Positions 6,676-7,917 of a stretch of 7,917 nucleotides of DNA are shown one piece after another. The position numbers and the translations under genes are program-made. This DNA comes from Actinomycetota bacterium. GTDB taxonomy: Bacteria; Actinomycetota; Humimicrobiia; Humimicrobiales; Humimicrobiaceae. The stretch spans positions 1 to 7,917 of the forward strand of contig JAGYMN010000054.1 in the NCBI GenBank assembly GCA_018400395.1. Reading direction: 5' to 3'. Position 1 is the first letter of the stretch; every line of letters starts with the position of its first letter. The notes below the pieces were generated by a model, which saw only the letters and a program-made list of their open reading frames with translations, had not been told where the DNA came from and ran no database searches.

Positions 6676-7917
6676 TTACTGATTCAATATATTCTGAAAA
6701 AACTGGTTTTTTTCCGTTTCATTATAGACAACAGCGCTTGCCTCCCCTGACCAGTATGAATTAAAAGTAGTAATTACTATATCTTCCCTCTGCATCGAAA
6801 GCAGTACAGGAAGTATTTCAGCAGCCTGGGATAGTGAAATGTTTGTATGGATAAACTGTCCCATTGTACCCAGGAAATTTGACAGATTACCCGAGTTTAC
6901 CAAGCCTTTTTTCTGCAGCAGAAGTTCTGCTAGCATCATGGCTGATTGCTTTTCCCTTGCATATGCTCCCCCGCCGTAGAGGGTTCTTCCATACCTGGCA
7001 CGGGTAAGTGCAAGAGCCTGGCCCCCATTAATATGATGGACACCGGGACCGAGATAACAACCTGAGAAACCGTCAGCAATATTTTCTTCTACAGTTACTG
7101 TCACACCCCCCATCCAGTCTATAAGTGGGGCGAAGCCGTCAAAATCGGTTATCGCATAAAAATCTATCTTACCACCTATAAACTGCTCAAATTTAGATAC
7201 TGCATAATCATGCCCCCCAACAGCATGATAACCATTTATTTTTCTTCCGCCAAACGATGTGTCTCTTGGTATGGTTACAAGATACGCCTTCCTGGTATCC
7301 AGGTTAAGGTGAACAAATATATTTATGTCCGTCCTTCCGCTAATTCTACCACCGGGACGGTCTACCGAGCTGTCATCGCCCCAGACCATGAAATTAACCT
7401 TTCTGCCGGCATGAAATCCAGAAGGTCCACCGGATGAAAAACTACCTCCTGAAAGTGCTGCTGATGCAGGCGCGCCTGCATACGGAGTAATACCAAAATT
7501 TGTACAAAGTTCAGCAAATTCACGTGACTTAAGAAAACCATCTAAAACTTCTTCCCTGCTCATATCTCCGGACATTCTTTCCAGCCAGATATTATATCCC
7601 TCTGAATCAGGTTCACGGTTAAAGAATGCCCTGTAGAGAATTGTAAGAAATTGGTCATTGGTGTGATTCTTACCCATAAATTCCTCGCTGAATACAAAGC
7701 CATGTGCAACATCAGCTCCTGTTTTTGAACCGTTAAGAAGTCTTGATACCCATTCATTTAATCCGTCCTGATCCGGCTGGCGTCCGAGACATTGTACATA
7801 GAAACGCGTTACAAAAGCCTGTACCTGCTCGGATGAACCACCTGCAAGAGCTGAAGGGACAATGGTTACGAGAAGAGCCGTAACAACTAAAAGTACAATC
7901 AGAAATTTTGTTTTTGA
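6676..7917 (-). CDS. Secreted LCP-family (LytR-CpsA-Psr) protein with two DUF4214 repeats, 5' end cut by window edge
   Basis: The frame is open to the window end, giving 413 visible residues (numbered from the edge). No start codon is visible before Met81, but residues 1-80 hold clear protein features, so only a few N-terminal residues are probably missing. A hydrophobic segment (5-20) ends in PSALAGG, resembling a signal peptide cleavage site. Two DUF4214-type repeats follow (about 31-80 and 87-137), sharing F-x-x-Y, R-x-P-D-x-x-G, W and G-F-x-x-S-x-E-F. A Gly/Ser/Ala/Pro-rich linker (146-171) leads to an LCP domain (about 172-335) with GRTD (194-197), IPRDT (216-220), DFDGF (258-262), HHINGGQALALTRAR (294-308) and YAREKQ (319-324). 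LCP enzymes join teichoic acids or glycopolymers from lipid carriers to peptidoglycan; this role is inferred from the family. The gene ends at a strong terminator and is a separate unit from the rnf operon. Confidence 0.9.
   Translation of the reverse strand, partial: SKTKFLIVLLVVTALLVTIVPSALAGGSSEQVQAFVTRFYVQCLGRQPDQDGLNEWVSRLLNGSKTGADVAHGFVFSEEFMGKNHTNDQFLTILYRAFFNREPDSEGYNIWLERMSGDMSREEVLDGFLKSREFAELCTNFGITPYAGAPASAALSGGSFSSGGPSGFHAGRKVNFMVWGDDSSVDRPGGRISGRTDINIFVHLNLDTRKAYLVTIPRDTSFGGRKINGYHAVGGHDYAVSKFEQFIGGKIDFYAITDFDGFAPLIDWMGGVTVTVEENIADGFSGCYLGPGVHHINGGQALALTRARYGRTLYGGGAYAREKQSAMMLAELLLQKKGLVNSGNLSNFLGTMGQFIHTNISLSQAAEILPVLLSMQREDIVITTFNSYWSGEASAVVYNETEKNQFFQNILNQ

Overview
This window looks like chromosomal DNA from an anaerobic, low-GC, Gram-positive-type bacterium, most likely a member of the Clostridia (Bacillota). 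The signs are an Rnf complex gene order C-D-G, a lipoprotein form of ApbE, a LytR-CpsA-Psr (LCP) cell-wall enzyme, AT-rich codon use with frequent ATA and AGA, and a typical intrinsic terminator. The genus cannot be fixed from this sequence. Every convincing gene lies on the minus strand, so transcription runs from high to low coordinates.

At the right edge (6676-7917) is a secreted or membrane-tethered LCP-family protein. It carries two N-terminal DUF4214 repeats and its reading frame runs off the window. A strong hairpin with a T-run (about 6610-6658) ends this unit. A -10 element (6587-6592) then starts the next unit within a few tens of bases.

The second unit fills the rest of the window as one tightly packed run: cupin (6208-6555), large lipoprotein (4907-6208), NAD(P)-binding homoserine-dehydrogenase-like protein with a SAF domain (3521-4897), apbE (2459-3493), rnfC (1059-2426), rnfD (52-1029) and the first 19 codons of rnfG (1-59, cut by the edge). 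Gaps are 32 bases or less, and two junctions overlap. This suggests a single operon that continues leftward, presumably into rnfE, rnfA and rnfB.

The known part of the system is clear. RnfC, RnfD and RnfG belong to the ferredoxin:NAD+ oxidoreductase, an ion pump that couples electron transfer from reduced ferredoxin to NAD+ with Na+ or H+ export. ApbE is the FAD:protein FMN transferase that attaches FMN to threonines of RnfD and RnfG, and the target motif is visible in RnfD. The less understood part is the cupin, lipoprotein and SAF-dehydrogenase trio upstream of apbE. Its link to Rnf is by position only; no function is established here. No tRNA, rRNA, CRISPR array or mobile element was seen, and no gap between genes exceeds 300 bases.
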